In this document: piece after piece, positions 52,220 through 61,078 of the stretch
How the letters are laid out: every line of letters starts with the position of its first letter
Position numbering within the stretch: position 1 is the first letter of the stretch
Assembly: GCF_031458115.1 (NCBI RefSeq)
Contig: NZ_JAVDXV010000002.1
Coordinates: forward strand, 62,001-126,000
DNA from: Pelomonas asaccharophilus_A
GTDB lineage: Bacteria > Pseudomonadota > Gammaproteobacteria > Burkholderiales > Burkholderiaceae_C
Reading direction: 5' to 3'
Length of the DNA stretch: 64,000 bases
Made by a program: the position numbers and the translations under genes
The notes under the pieces: generated by a model
What the model saw: the letters and a program-made list of their open reading frames with translations, nothing else
Told to the model about the DNA's origin: nothing
Database searches by the model: none

Positions 52220-54046
52220 TTATGGATGGACGGTGGCCCGGCCGGCCTGGCCGTAGGTGATGGACCACGAAAGCGTCAGCGGCTCGTGGAAGGTGAACGG
52301 GGCGCGGCTGCAATGCACCCGCGTCTTCATCGGCCCGCTGGGCGACTTGAAGCCGTCGTCGGGGCGCGTGGGGCTGGCGCTGCAGTGCTCGAAGCCCTGC
52401 GCCTCGAAGCGCTGCACGCGGCCGCGCTCGAAGTGGGTCGCACCGGCCTCGGTGCGCGGGCCCGCGGAGAACGACAGGAACTCCAGGTCCAGCGCCCGCA
52501 CCTCCAGCGGCTGTGCGGGCGTGTAGGTGTCGGTGCGCGTGATGCGGCCCGGTGCGAAGTCGTAGCGCGTGCTGACGCGGATGCGCGCGTCCTCCACCGG
52601 CGCATAGCCGCCCAGCTGGTTCAGTGCGTCCTGCTCGTAGCGCACCCAGTGATGGCCGCCCTCGCTGCCGTGCGCGATACGCTGCATGAAGGACGTGCCC
52701 ATCAGCTGCGAGCCGTCGGCCAGCGTGAACTTCGGTAGCAACTGCGCATGCGCCGGGCCGCTGTCGGCGATGCCGGCGACGATGTCCTCCGCGAATGGCA
52801 GCGGGTAGTAGGGGCTGTTGCTGTGCTGGCTCTTGCCGCCGTTGATGAGGGGCAGCGTGAAGACGTCGGTCTCGTCTCGGCAGATGACCAGCGCGCGCTC
52901 GTGCCGGCCGCGGGCAAACCAGGTCAGCGAGAAGTCGGGCTGCGTGCGGGCCAGCCAGGCCTGCAGGTCGGGCTGTGGCTCGCGGCCTTCAAAGCCCGCG
53001 TCGCTCCACAGCGCATTGGCCGAGATGAACTGGTGGATCAGCGAGAAGTTCTCGCCCAGGATGCGGTGCTTGGCGCGGTAGAGGTCGGTGCGCCGGCCCT
53101 TGCCCCACATGTCCACCGAGTGCATGGCCGGGTCGAACCAGAAGTCCAGGTACCTGGCCACGCCGTGGCAGGCGTAGGTGTAGGCGTAGTGCTTCTCCTC
53201 GTCGGTCAGCACGTTAAGGTAGGCGGCGACGGACAGAATCTCCACCGCGCCGCTGTCCCCGTAGGGCCCGATGCTGCGGCCGAAGCAGAAGCCGCGGCCC
53301 GACGCGTGGGCGAGGTTCAGCACCACATCGGCCGCGCGGCGCAGCAGCCGCTTCAGCCGCTCGGGCACCGCCAGGCCGGTCAGCACGAAGCGCTGGCAGA
53401 TCTCGGCGATCAGCAGGATGCTGTAGCGATCGAAGCGGCCCTCGCCCTCGGTCTCGTCGGAGAAGCCGAACTCGCCGGAGTAGCGGTCGTAGTGGGCCAG
53501 CGTCTTGTCCAGCAGGCTGGCGGCGTGTTCCTCGCCCTCCCAGCCCAGCATCATGCGCAGCCGCGCGACGGCGAAGGCGACGCCGTAGTAGTTGGTGGGC
53601 AGGTCGATCAGCGTGAGGTCGGCCTCGCGCACGAAGGTGCGCCAGTCCAGCTTGCGGCGCAGCGTGGCCAGCGCTTCGGGGGCGAGTGCGCGGTCCAGCA
53701 GGCCGGCCTGCTGCAGCTTGGTCAGCGCCAGCAGGTAGTAATAGATGCCCCAGCTCTGGTTCTCCATCGCCAGCGTCAGGTCGGCGATGTCGCGGTAGGT
53801 CTGCAGCCGCTCGGGCAGTTCGGGGGCATCGGCCGGGGTGTTCAGCACCACATGGCCCAAGCCCAGCGCGATCTTGCCGGGCAGGAACAGGTCGTTGCTC
53901 TGCAGCGCGGGCACGCCGTCCAGCGTGACGTTGCCGCGTTCCTGGCGCAGCTTCCCGAAGAAGAAGCCCAGCTGCGGCAGCAACTGCTCGCGCACCAGGC
54001 GGTCCAGCGGCACGTAGGCCAGCGGGGGTAGGTGGGGGATGTGCAT
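52220..54046 (-). CDS. Uncharacterised protein of the polyuronate locus, possible lyase- or toroid-type enzyme
   Basis: About 608 residues from the ATG at 54046. No signal peptide or membrane segment is evident, so it should be cytoplasmic. The N-terminal two thirds is strongly helical and resembles an alpha/alpha toroid (ENQSWGIYYYLLALTKLQQ, NYYGVAFAVARLRMMLGW, FGRSIGPYGDSGAVE, WGKGRRTDLYRAK, ENFSLIHQF). The last third is beta-rich, with FSLTWFARGRHERALVICRD, GTSFMQRI and HWVRYEQDALNQLGGY. This helix-then-sandwich layout is common in heparinase-like lyases and DUF2264 proteins, but I cannot assign a family. Its position suggests an enzyme acting on imported unsaturated oligo-uronides. Confidence 0.7.
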   Translation of the reverse strand: MHIPHLPPLAYVPLDRLVREQLLPQLGFFFGKLRQERGNVTLDGVPALQSNDLFLPGKIALGLGHVVLNTPADAPELPERLQTYRDIADLTLAMENQSWGIYYYLLALTKLQQAGLLDRALAPEALATLRRKLDWRTFVREADLTLIDLPTNYYGVAFAVARLRMMLGWEGEEHAASLLDKTLAHYDRYSGEFGFSDETEGEGRFDRYSILLIAEICQRFVLTGLAVPERLKRLLRRAADVVLNLAHASGRGFCFGRSIGPYGDSGAVEILSVAAYLNVLTDEEKHYAYTYACHGVARYLDFWFDPAMHSVDMWGKGRRTDLYRAKHRILGENFSLIHQFISANALWSDAGFEGREPQPDLQAWLARTQPDFSLTWFARGRHERALVICRDETDVFTLPLINGGKSQHSNSPYYPLPFAEDIVAGIADSGPAHAQLLPKFTLADGSQLMGTSFMQRIAHGSEGGHHWVRYEQDALNQLGGYAPVEDARIRVSTRYDFAPGRITRTDTYTPAQPLEVRALDLEFLSFSAGPRTEAGATHFERGRVQRFEAQGFEHCSASPTRPDDGFKSPSGPMKTRVHCSRAPFTFHEPLTLSWSITYGQAGRATVHP

Positions 54047-54059
54047 GTCGCCGGGTCCC

Positions 54060-54821
54060 TCAGCGCGCCAGCCAGCCGCCGTCGACGGCCAGCGTGTAGC
54101 CGTGGACGTAGTCGGACGCCTGCGAGGCCAGGAACACGACCGGCCCGGCCATGTCGGATGGCGTGCCCCAGCGGCCGCTGGGGATGCGCGCGGTGATCGC
54201 GGCGTTGCGCGCCTCGTCCGCCCGCAGCGCGGCCGTGTTGTTCGTGGCCATGTAGCCCGGCGCGATGGCATTGACATTGATGCCGTGCGCGGCCCATTCG
54301 TTGGCCAGCGCCTTGGTCAGCCCCATCACGCCGCTCTTGGACGCCGTGTACGACGGCACGCGGATGCCGCCCTGGAACGACAGCATGGACGCGACGTTGA
54401 TGATCTTGCCGCCGCGGCCCTGCGCCATGCACAGCTTGGCCATCGCCTGGGACAGGAAGAACGCGGACTTGAGGTTGACGTCGATGACCTCGTCCCAGTC
54501 GCGCTCGCCGAAGTCGATCGCGTCTTCGCGGCGGATGATGCCGGCGTTGTTGACGAGGATGTCGATGCGGCCGCTCAGCGCCAGCGCCTGGGTGATGAGC
54601 GACGGGATGCGGCCGATGTCGGCCATGTCGGCGCGCAGGTCCAGGAAGCGCCGGCCCAGCGCCTCGACGGCCTGGCGCGTGTCCTCCGGCGCGCTCTGGT
54701 TGATGCCGACGACGTCGGCACCCGCCTCGGCCAGCGCGATGGCCATGCCCTGGCCGAGGCCGGTATTGCAGCCGGTGACGATGGCCACCTGGCCCTTCAA
54801 CTGGAACAGATCGAACTTCAT
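54060..54821 (-). CDS. kduD: KduD-like SDR (2-deoxy-D-gluconate/DEH dehydrogenase)
   Basis: A 253-residue short-chain dehydrogenase: TGCNTGLGQG, NNAGIIRREDAIDF and catalytic Ser-Tyr-Lys in ASMLSFQGGIRVPSYTASKSG. The IIRRE context and GGIRVPSYTASK motif are typical of KduD. KduD reduces 2,5-diketo-3-deoxygluconate to 2-keto-3-deoxygluconate in polyuronate breakdown; a related DEH reductase role in alginate catabolism is an alternative. It is the first gene of the minus-strand operon, 13 bp before the 608-residue gene. Confidence 0.9.
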   Translation of the reverse strand: MKFDLFQLKGQVAIVTGCNTGLGQGMAIALAEAGADVVGINQSAPEDTRQAVEALGRRFLDLRADMADIGRIPSLITQALALSGRIDILVNNAGIIRREDAIDFGERDWDEVIDVNLKSAFFLSQAMAKLCMAQGRGGKIINVASMLSFQGGIRVPSYTASKSGVMGLTKALANEWAAHGINVNAIAPGYMATNNTAALRADEARNAAITARIPSGRWGTPSDMAGPVVFLASQASDYVHGYTLAVDGGWLAR

Positions 54822-54880
54822 CCGTGACTCTTCTTTCGGGCGCTTTCAGGCCGCCTGGGTTGATCGATGTGGGGCAAGGT

Positions 54881-54904
54881 AAACGATTAACTTGTGTTGC
54901 GCAA
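54881..54904. promoter_or_regulatory. Candidate operator cluster near kduD
   Basis: AAACGATTAAC (54881-54891), the exact reverse complement of a motif at 55011-55021, is followed by the perfect palindrome TTGCGCAA (54897-54904), also repeated at 55020-55027. Both motifs are centred on CG, the form preferred by LacI-family repressors. This cluster is 60-84 bp upstream of kduD, so it could control the minus-strand operon. Confidence 0.6.
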
Positions 54905-55010
54905 ATGGGCGAGATCATGAGCTCGGGAAAGTCACTAGTTCGGCCGAATCATTTGATTGAGACTAGGGTTTTTGCCAGGATTGCCTGTGCCGTCGATCAA
55001 GACAATGTCG

Positions 55011-55027
55011 GTTAATCGTTTGCGCAA
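55011..55027. promoter_or_regulatory. Candidate operator cluster near the sugar ABC operon
   Basis: GTTAATCGTTT (55011-55021) overlaps TTGCGCAA (55020-55027) by two bases. Each is a second copy of a motif in the cluster at 54881-54904. The cluster lies 28-44 bp before the ABC binding-protein start, a position suited to repression of the plus-strand operon by the locus LacI regulator. Confidence 0.6.
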
Positions 55028-55054
55028 TTGGCGTCGAAATACGCCCCTGTCCCG

Positions 55055-56380
55055 ATGAATCGACCTTCTCTTTCGAACCCCTGGCGGCGCCTGCGTCCGG
55101 CGCTGCTGGCGGCCCTGGCCGCGCTGGCACCGCCGATGGCGCAAGCCCAGCAAGACGTCGTGCGCGTCTGGACCCGCTCCTGGGCCGACGGCCGCAAGAC
55201 CTACGACACCATCGCCGCGGCATTCACGGCCAAGACCGGTATCCGTGTCGAGTATTTCAACGCGACGACCGACTTCGAGCAGCGCGTGTCGCGCGCGGCG
55301 GCTGGCGGCGAACTGCCCGATCTCATCATCAACGACAGCGGCTCCACGGGGCAGTTCGTGCAGATGGGCCTGCTCGCGCCGCTGGACCGCGCCACGGTGC
55401 CCGGCGGCGCCGACCTGCACGAGCGCGCGTGGGAGGGTGCCAAGGGCTTCGACGGCAAGACCTATGGCGTGCCGACGTCGGCTCAGGCCAATGTGCTGTT
55501 CATCCGCAAGGACTGGCGCACCAGGCTCAAGCTGCCCGTGCCCACCACCTGGGCTGAGTTGGAGAAGCTCGCCGTGGCGTTCAAGACGCAGGACCCCGAC
55601 GGCAACGGCAAGGCCGACACCTACGGCTTTGCGCTGCCCGGCTCCGCGCAGCGGGGCTATACCGCGTGGTTCATGAGCAGCTTCATCTGGCAGGGCGGCG
55701 GCGAGTTCATGCGCGCCGTGGCGCCGGGGCAGTTCAAGGCCACGGCCGACGAGGCTGGCACGATCGCGGGCGTGAACTTCGTGCGCCGCCTGCAATGCGA
55801 GCTGAAGGTCACGCAGCCCGGTGCGATGACCGCGGCCACCACCGAAGCCAACAAGGCCTTCATCTCCGGCCAGGCGGGCATCTACCTGTCGGGCCCGTAT
55901 CACATCAGCCTGTTCGACCGCGAACCCGGGCGGGATCGCATCGAGGTGGTGCCCGCGCCGGCCGGCCCGGGCGGCCGCGCCGTGCTGGCCGGTGGCGAGG
56001 TGGCCTACTTTCCGAAGGCGGGCAAGAACAAGGCGGGAGCGATGAAGTTCGTCGAGTTCCTGATCTCGCCCGAGGGCCAGACGCTGGGCATGAAGTCCAC
56101 CAGCGGCGGCCTGTCGGTCGTGCGGCTGCCGGTCAACAAGAAGATCGACGCGGCCCAGGTGCATGCCGATCCACGCTGGCAGATCGTCGCGCAGGAGTAC
56201 GCCCAGCACGGCCGCACGCAACCCGCCGTGCCCAATTGGACGCGCATGCAGCAACTGGTGGCCGAGGGGCTGAACGCGACGCTGTCGCGCTGTGGCAGCG
56301 ACGTGGCCACTGAGATGAAGCGGCTGAACACCCGAATCAACCAGGAGCTGGCGACGCAGAAGGCGCTGGCCAAGCCATGA
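55055..56380 (+). CDS. Sugar-binding protein of a CUT1 ABC transporter
   Basis: About 441 residues from the ATG at 55055, giving a signal peptide (RRLRPALLAALAALAPPMAQA). The body is a MalE-like family 1 binding protein: VVRVWTRSWADGRKTYDTIAAAF, ELPDLIINDSGSTGQFVQMG, KTYGVPTSAQANVLFIRKDW and AGIYLSGPYH, with a C-terminal helical segment. It is the first gene of the plus-strand operon, divergent from kduD. It likely binds mono- or oligo-uronides delivered by the TonB receptor; ligand is inferred. Confidence 0.92.
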   Translation: MNRPSLSNPWRRLRPALLAALAALAPPMAQAQQDVVRVWTRSWADGRKTYDTIAAAFTAKTGIRVEYFNATTDFEQRVSRAAAGGELPDLIINDSGSTGQFVQMGLLAPLDRATVPGGADLHERAWEGAKGFDGKTYGVPTSAQANVLFIRKDWRTRLKLPVPTTWAELEKLAVAFKTQDPDGNGKADTYGFALPGSAQRGYTAWFMSSFIWQGGGEFMRAVAPGQFKATADEAGTIAGVNFVRRLQCELKVTQPGAMTAATTEANKAFISGQAGIYLSGPYHISLFDREPGRDRIEVVPAPAGPGGRAVLAGGEVAYFPKAGKNKAGAMKFVEFLISPEGQTLGMKSTSGGLSVVRLPVNKKIDAAQVHADPRWQIVAQEYAQHGRTQPAVPNWTRMQQLVAEGLNATLSRCGSDVATEMKRLNTRINQELATQKALAKP

Positions 56381-57270
56381 GCAGCACATCCCCGAAACGC
56401 GCCGGCCGCTGGCGCGAGTTCCTCGTCCCGGCGCTGTTCCTCGCGCCGGCGCTGCTGGTGTTCACGTGGTTCAAGTTCATCCCGATGGCGCGCGGCCTGC
56501 AGATGAGCTTCTATGAGGTCAATTTCGGCAGCGACAGCCGTTGGGTGGGCCTGGACAACTTCCGCCGCGTGTTCGCCGACGAGGCGTTGGGCGAGGCCGC
56601 GTTGAACACATTGCTGTACGTGGGTTGCACCGTCACCGCGTCGGCCTTCCTCGCGCTGCTGCTGGCGCTGGCGCTGCAGGGCACGGCGCAGCATCTGCGG
56701 TTCATTCGCACGGCCATCTTCCTGCCGGCGGTGACCAGCGCGGCGGTGCTGGCGGAGATCTGGCGCATCCTCTACGCGCCCACGCCGGACGGCGTCGCCA
56801 ACACGCTGCTGGGCTGGTTCGGCATCGCCGAGCAGGCCTTCCTGAACGACCCGGATTCGGCGCTGCGCTGGCTGATGGCCATGCATGTCTGGAAGCATGT
56901 GCCCTATGACACGGTCATCTTCGTCGCCGGCCTGGCCACCATCAACACCGAGCTGTACGACGCGTCGCACGTCGATGGCGCCAACGCGTGGCAGCGCTTC
57001 CGCTTCGTCACGGTGCCGGGTCTTGCTCACGCGATCACCATCGTCATGACACTGGGCCTCATCCGGGGCTTCCGCGTCTTCGCCGAGATCCACGCCACCA
57101 CCGGCGGCGGCCCGGCCGGCGCCACCGAGGTCGTCATGACGCACATCTACAAGCTGGGCTTCGTGCACTTCGACTACGGCTACGCGGCCGCGGCGTCCGT
57201 CGTGCTGTTCGCCTTCACCGCCCTCATCACCGTGCTCTACCTGCAGTGGCGCAAGAGGAGCGAATCATGA
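56377..57270 (+). CDS. CUT1 sugar ABC permease, MalF/UgpA-like
   Basis: A 297-residue inner-membrane protein with about six membrane segments (FLAPALLVFTWFKFI, FLALLLALALQG, AITIVMTLGLIRGF among them). The EAA-like coupling loop YDASHVDGANAWQRFRFVTVPGL matches family permeases. Translation is coupled to the binding-protein gene by a 4-bp ATGA overlap, and to the next permease by another. It forms the channel with the second permease and the MalK-like ATPase. Confidence 0.93.
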   Translation: MSSTSPKRAGRWREFLVPALFLAPALLVFTWFKFIPMARGLQMSFYEVNFGSDSRWVGLDNFRRVFADEALGEAALNTLLYVGCTVTASAFLALLLALALQGTAQHLRFIRTAIFLPAVTSAAVLAEIWRILYAPTPDGVANTLLGWFGIAEQAFLNDPDSALRWLMAMHVWKHVPYDTVIFVAGLATINTELYDASHVDGANAWQRFRFVTVPGLAHAITIVMTLGLIRGFRVFAEIHATTGGGPAGATEVVMTHIYKLGFVHFDYGYAAAASVVLFAFTALITVLYLQWRKRSES

Positions 57271-58103
57271 TCGCCCGCCGTTCAAGCCTCGTGGCGCGCT
57301 GGGCCTTCTACGCGCTGCTGCTCATCGTTTTTGTCGGGCCGTTCTGGGCCTTTGCCGTCACGGCGTTCAGCGGCGTCACGCTGCAGCCAGGGCGGCTGCT
57401 GATGTGGCCCGAGATGCCCACGCTGGAGAACTTCCACTACGCGTGGGTCAAGAGCCAGGTGTGGCGCTACCTGCTGAACTCCGTCATCGTCGTCACCATC
57501 GGCACGGTGCTGCAGGTCAGCGTCAGCGCGATGGCGGCGTACGCGCTGGCCCGCAAGAAGTTCCGCGGTGCGGCGGTGGTGTCGCTGCTGATCCTGTGCA
57601 CCATGATGCTGCCCGAGGAGGTCATCGCGATCCCTCTGTACATCGTGCTGGGCAAGCTGCCGCTGCTGGACATCAGCCTGCTGAACAGCCATGCCGGCAT
57701 GATCCTGCCGGTGGTGGGCTGGGCGTTCTCCATCTTCATGCTGACCGAGTTCATGAAGAAGGTGCCGCTGGAGCTGGAAGAGGCCGCCCGCGTGGACGGC
57801 GCCAACGAGTGGCAGATCTTCTGGGTCGTCATCCTGCCGCTGGTGAAGCCCGCGCTGGGCTCGGTGGCCGTGTTCGGCTTCATCATGATCTGGGACCAGT
57901 ACCTGCTGCCCCTCATCGTCGCCAACCGCGAAGACCTCTACACGCTGCCCGTCGCGCTCGCCACCGTGCGCGCCGACGAGACCATGCCACCGGCCGTCTT
58001 CGTCGCCATCACGCTGATCGCGATGGCGCCGTCCATCCTCATCTATCTCGCCATGCAGAAGGCCTTCAACCGCGGCCTGCTGATGGGAGCCGTCAAGGGT
58101 TAA
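57267..58103 (+). CDS. CUT1 sugar ABC permease, MalG/UgpE-like
   Basis: About 278 residues from the ATG at 57267, which overlaps the upstream stop by 4 bp. Membrane segments include FYALLLIVFVGPFWAFAV and SVIVVTIGTVLQVSVSAMAAYALARKKF; the EAA loop reads LEEAARVDGANEWQIFWVVILPLVKP, close to consensus. It is the second transmembrane subunit of the uptake system. An upstream in-frame extension overlaps the previous gene and is rejected. Confidence 0.93.
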   Translation: MIARRSSLVARWAFYALLLIVFVGPFWAFAVTAFSGVTLQPGRLLMWPEMPTLENFHYAWVKSQVWRYLLNSVIVVTIGTVLQVSVSAMAAYALARKKFRGAAVVSLLILCTMMLPEEVIAIPLYIVLGKLPLLDISLLNSHAGMILPVVGWAFSIFMLTEFMKKVPLELEEAARVDGANEWQIFWVVILPLVKPALGSVAVFGFIMIWDQYLLPLIVANREDLYTLPVALATVRADETMPPAVFVAITLIAMAPSILIYLAMQKAFNRGLLMGAVKG

Positions 58104-58110
58104 GCACACC

Positions 58111-59190
58111 ATGTCATCCATCCGCCTGCGCAACGTCAGCAAGCGCTTCAACGACACCGAAGTCATCCGCGACGTCTCCGTCGATATCGCCGATGGCGAG
58201 TTCTGCGTGCTCGTGGGTCCCAGCGGCTCGGGCAAGTCCACGCTGCTGCGCCTCATCGCCGGGCTGGAAGCGCCCACCGACGGCCAGATCCACATCGGCG
58301 ACCGCGATGTGACCTTCGAGCCGCCCAAGCAGCGCGACATCGCAATGGTGTTCCAGAGCTACGCGCTCTACCCGCAGATGACCGTGCGCGACAACATGGG
58401 CTTCGGTCTGCGCCTGGCCGGCGTCGACAAGAAGGAAGCTGCGGGCAAGGTCGACGTCGCCGCCGAGATGCTGGGCCTCACGCATCTGCTGGACCGCTAC
58501 CCTCGCCAGCTCTCCGGCGGCCAGCGCCAGCGCGTGGCGATGGGCCGCGCGATCGTGCGCCAGCCGGCCGTCTACCTGTTCGACGAACCGCTGTCCAACC
58601 TCGACGCCGCACTGCGCGTGCAGGTGCGCGGCGAGATCGTGGACATGCACCAGCGCCTGCGCACCACGGCCGTCTACGTCACGCACGACCAGGTCGAGGC
58701 CATGTCCATGGGCGACCGCATCGTCGTGCTGCGCGACGGCCGCGTGGAGCAGACCGGCACGCCGCACGAGCTGTACCAGCGCCCGGCCAACCGCTTCGTT
58801 GCCGGCTTCATCGGCTCGCCGGCCATGAACCTGCTGGACGGCGAACTGGCCACCAACGGCGAGTTCGCCACCGCCGCGGGCCGCACCGCGCTGCCCATGG
58901 CGGTCGCCGCCGCGACCGGCCGCGCCACGCTGGGCCTGCGCCCCGAGCACTGCCAGGTGCTGCCCGCCGGCGGCGACGCCGCACCCGGCCTCGCGCTGGA
59001 TGGCGACGTGCGCGGCCTGGAGTTCACAGGTGCCGACACGCTCGTGCAGGTGGACACCCCGCTGGGTACCGTCACGGCCATCTGCGACGACCGCAGCCCC
59101 TGGAAACGCGGCGACCGCGTGCGCATCAGCACGCCGCCCGACCGCCTGCATGTTTTCGACGGCCAGGGCCGTCGCGTCGCCGGCACCTGA
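58111..59190 (+). CDS. ugpC: MalK/UgpC-like sugar ABC ATPase
   Basis: A 359-residue ATPase. Walker A GPSGSGKST, Q-loop VFQSYALYPQMTV, signature LSGGQRQRVAMGRAIVR, Walker B VYLFDEPLSNLDA and switch VTHDQVEAM are all intact. The C-terminal extension (LGLRPEHCQVLPAGG to RVRISTPPDRLHVFDGQG) is the TOBE regulatory domain of MalK-type subunits. Gap to the permease is 7 bp. It may energise this transporter and, as in other bacteria, others of the CUT1 class. Confidence 0.94.
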   Translation: MSSIRLRNVSKRFNDTEVIRDVSVDIADGEFCVLVGPSGSGKSTLLRLIAGLEAPTDGQIHIGDRDVTFEPPKQRDIAMVFQSYALYPQMTVRDNMGFGLRLAGVDKKEAAGKVDVAAEMLGLTHLLDRYPRQLSGGQRQRVAMGRAIVRQPAVYLFDEPLSNLDAALRVQVRGEIVDMHQRLRTTAVYVTHDQVEAMSMGDRIVVLRDGRVEQTGTPHELYQRPANRFVAGFIGSPAMNLLDGELATNGEFATAAGRTALPMAVAAATGRATLGLRPEHCQVLPAGGDAAPGLALDGDVRGLEFTGADTLVQVDTPLGTVTAICDDRSPWKRGDRVRISTPPDRLHVFDGQGRRVAGT

Positions 59191-59207
59191 ACGAAGATTG
59201 CGCCCCC

Positions 59208-60215
59208 ATGGCACCCACCACGCCCCGCCCGCCCACCATGCGCGACGTCGCCCGCACGGCCGGCGTCTCCACGGCCACCGTCTCGCGCTACGTGAATGGC
59301 CTGCAGCGCTTCACCGAGGCCACCGAGGCCCGGCTGCGCGAGGCCATTGACCAGCTCGGTTTTACGGTCGATCCCGTCGCGCGCAGCATGATCACCGGCC
59401 GCACGCACACGGTCGCGGTCGTCATCCTGGACATCCGCAACCCGCACTTCACCGGCATCGTCAAGGGCGCCAACCGCAAGGCCCAGCAGCTGGGCTACAA
59501 CCTGCTGTTCGTCGACACTGGTGAACGCCAGAGCGCCGAGGCCGGCATGCTGCGCGAACTGAGCCGGCGTGTGGACGGGCTCATCGTCAGCTCCCGCATG
59601 CCGGATGCCGACCTGTCCACGCTGCGCGACCTCGACAAGCCGGTCGTCTTCTTCGGCCGCGCCAGCCAGGTGGGCGTGCACAGCGTCAGCGCCGACGGCC
59701 GCTCCGCCGCGGCCATGCTGGGCCGCCACCTCATCGACCTGGGCCACCGCCGTATCGCCTACCTGGGCTATGGGGCCGCGCGCTGGGATGCCGAGCGCAA
59801 GGCCGGCCTGACCGACGCGTTGCGCGAAGCGGGACTGGAGCCGATGTTCTTCAGCGCGGATTCACCCACGCTGGAGGCAGGCGAGAAATCCGTCGGCGAG
59901 GTGTTGATGGGCAGCGCCCGGCCCGACGCGGTCGTTTGCTACAACGACATGCTGGCGCTGGGCTTCATGAAGCAGGCCCAGGCGGCGGGCGTGCGCGTGC
60001 CCGAGCAGGTGTCGGTCGCGGGCTTCGACGACATCCCCTTCGCCCGCTTCAGCACGCCCACGTTGACGACTGTGGACATGCAGAGCGAGGCCATGGGCGA
60101 GCTGGCGCTGGAGCGCCTGATCGAGCTGATCGACGGCACGCTGGATGCCAGCGAGGAGATGTTGAAGCCGCGGCTGGTGCTGCGTCAGTCGACGGCGGCC
60201 AAGGTGCGGACCTGA
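59208..60215 (+). CDS. LacI-family regulator of the polyuronate locus
   Basis: A 335-residue repressor. The DNA-binding domain is MRDVARTAGVSTATVSRYVNG, followed by the hinge FTVDPVARSMITGR. The ligand domain has LGHRRIAYLGYGAARWDAERKAGLTDAL and VSVAGFDDIPFARFSTPTLTTVDMQ, as in sugar-responsive LacI proteins. It is the last gene of the ABC operon, 17 bp after the ATPase, so it is probably autoregulated with it. The repeated motifs in the kduD-ABC intergenic region are its likely operators. Confidence 0.9.
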   Translation: MAPTTPRPPTMRDVARTAGVSTATVSRYVNGLQRFTEATEARLREAIDQLGFTVDPVARSMITGRTHTVAVVILDIRNPHFTGIVKGANRKAQQLGYNLLFVDTGERQSAEAGMLRELSRRVDGLIVSSRMPDADLSTLRDLDKPVVFFGRASQVGVHSVSADGRSAAAMLGRHLIDLGHRRIAYLGYGAARWDAERKAGLTDALREAGLEPMFFSADSPTLEAGEKSVGEVLMGSARPDAVVCYNDMLALGFMKQAQAAGVRVPEQVSVAGFDDIPFARFSTPTLTTVDMQSEAMGELALERLIELIDGTLDASEEMLKPRLVLRQSTAAKVRT

Positions 60216-60718
60216 GTCATTCGATGTTCTGCACCTGAACGTCGAGTTGGACGCCAAGTGCCTGTCAGATAAGGGACCTCTTGTCCCTAAGTCTCCTCGA
60301 ACCCGACAATAAACCCCACATGTGGAGGCCGCTGTGGGTTAGGCGCACGCGGCGCCTTCACTGTAGCGGGTGCACGGTTAAACAGCCAGCGCGCGCGCCG
60401 GTTGAGCCAACTCAGTGACGAGCAAGTGGGCACCTGCGCGGTCCAGCACCTCCATCGACGCGCCATCGCGCTCACCAGCGCCGTTGCTGTTGACGAGTTC
60501 GGCCTCTTACGGCCGATGGTGCGTGAAGTGCTGCGGCACGTGGCTGCAGAGGGCTACCCGAGCTGGAGCGAGTCAGGACGGTGCGTTCATCGGCGAGGGC
60601 GCTGAGCAGAAACCCTTCCTTCAGCAGTTGACTTGGCGGCTCGTCGCAAAGAAGCTCAGCCGGGCTAGATGGGTTGTCCGTTCTGCAGCGACTGCAGACT
60701 TCGGGATACGCTGACGGT
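60216..60718. other. Gene-poor stretch with a short hairpin, no recognisable gene
   Basis: About 500 bp with no convincing coding frame. AGGGAC-CTCTT-GTCCCT (60272-60288) forms a 6-bp stem after the lacI stop and could be a weak terminator. Short frames here lack ribosome sites and recognisable domains, and the composition seems more even than the flanking genes. It may be remnant DNA at the edge of the polyuronate locus. Confidence 0.5.
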
Positions 60719-61078
60719 ATGCCCGACTACAAGCTCGTTTGTGAAGTTCGCTACAAACTCGACCCCGATCGGCTGGACGAGTGTGCAGACTATGCCCGTA
60801 CCTGGATCACCCTCATCCGCCGGCATGGAGGCGTCCACTACGGATTCTTCATGCCGCGCGAAGCGCCGGCCGGCTCGCCCGCGAGCTTCGCTGGGCTGGG
60901 CAGCACCGGTCCTGCGAATGAAGCCATCGCCCTGTTCGCGTTCCCCGACGATGAAGCCTACCGCAGCTACCGCGCAAGTGTGGCGACCGATCCCGAAGGA
61001 ATAGAAGCCAATAGACGTTTTTCGGCCCCGCCATTTAGAAGCCATCGACGATGCTTTCTTGAGCCAGCGAGTGTGTAG
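60719..61078 (+). CDS. NIPSNAP-like small protein
   Basis: About 119 residues from the ATG at 60719. It opens with a strand (YKLVCEVRYKLDPDRLDECADYARTWITLIRRHGG), then VHYGFFMPRE, and has EAIALFAFPDDEAYRSYRASVATDPEG, the layout of NIPSNAP/dimeric alpha-beta-barrel proteins. These are small cytoplasmic proteins of poorly defined function. No strong ribosome site is visible. It is isolated between the gene-poor stretch and the two-component operon, so no pathway can be assigned. Confidence 0.75.
   Translation: MPDYKLVCEVRYKLDPDRLDECADYARTWITLIRRHGGVHYGFFMPREAPAGSPASFAGLGSTGPANEAIALFAFPDDEAYRSYRASVATDPEGIEANRRFSAPPFRSHRRCFLEPASV

Noticed and set aside
60402..60605. A 67-codon plus-strand frame
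   Set aside because: No ribosome site, no recognised domain and no context; kept only as part of the gene-poor stretch.
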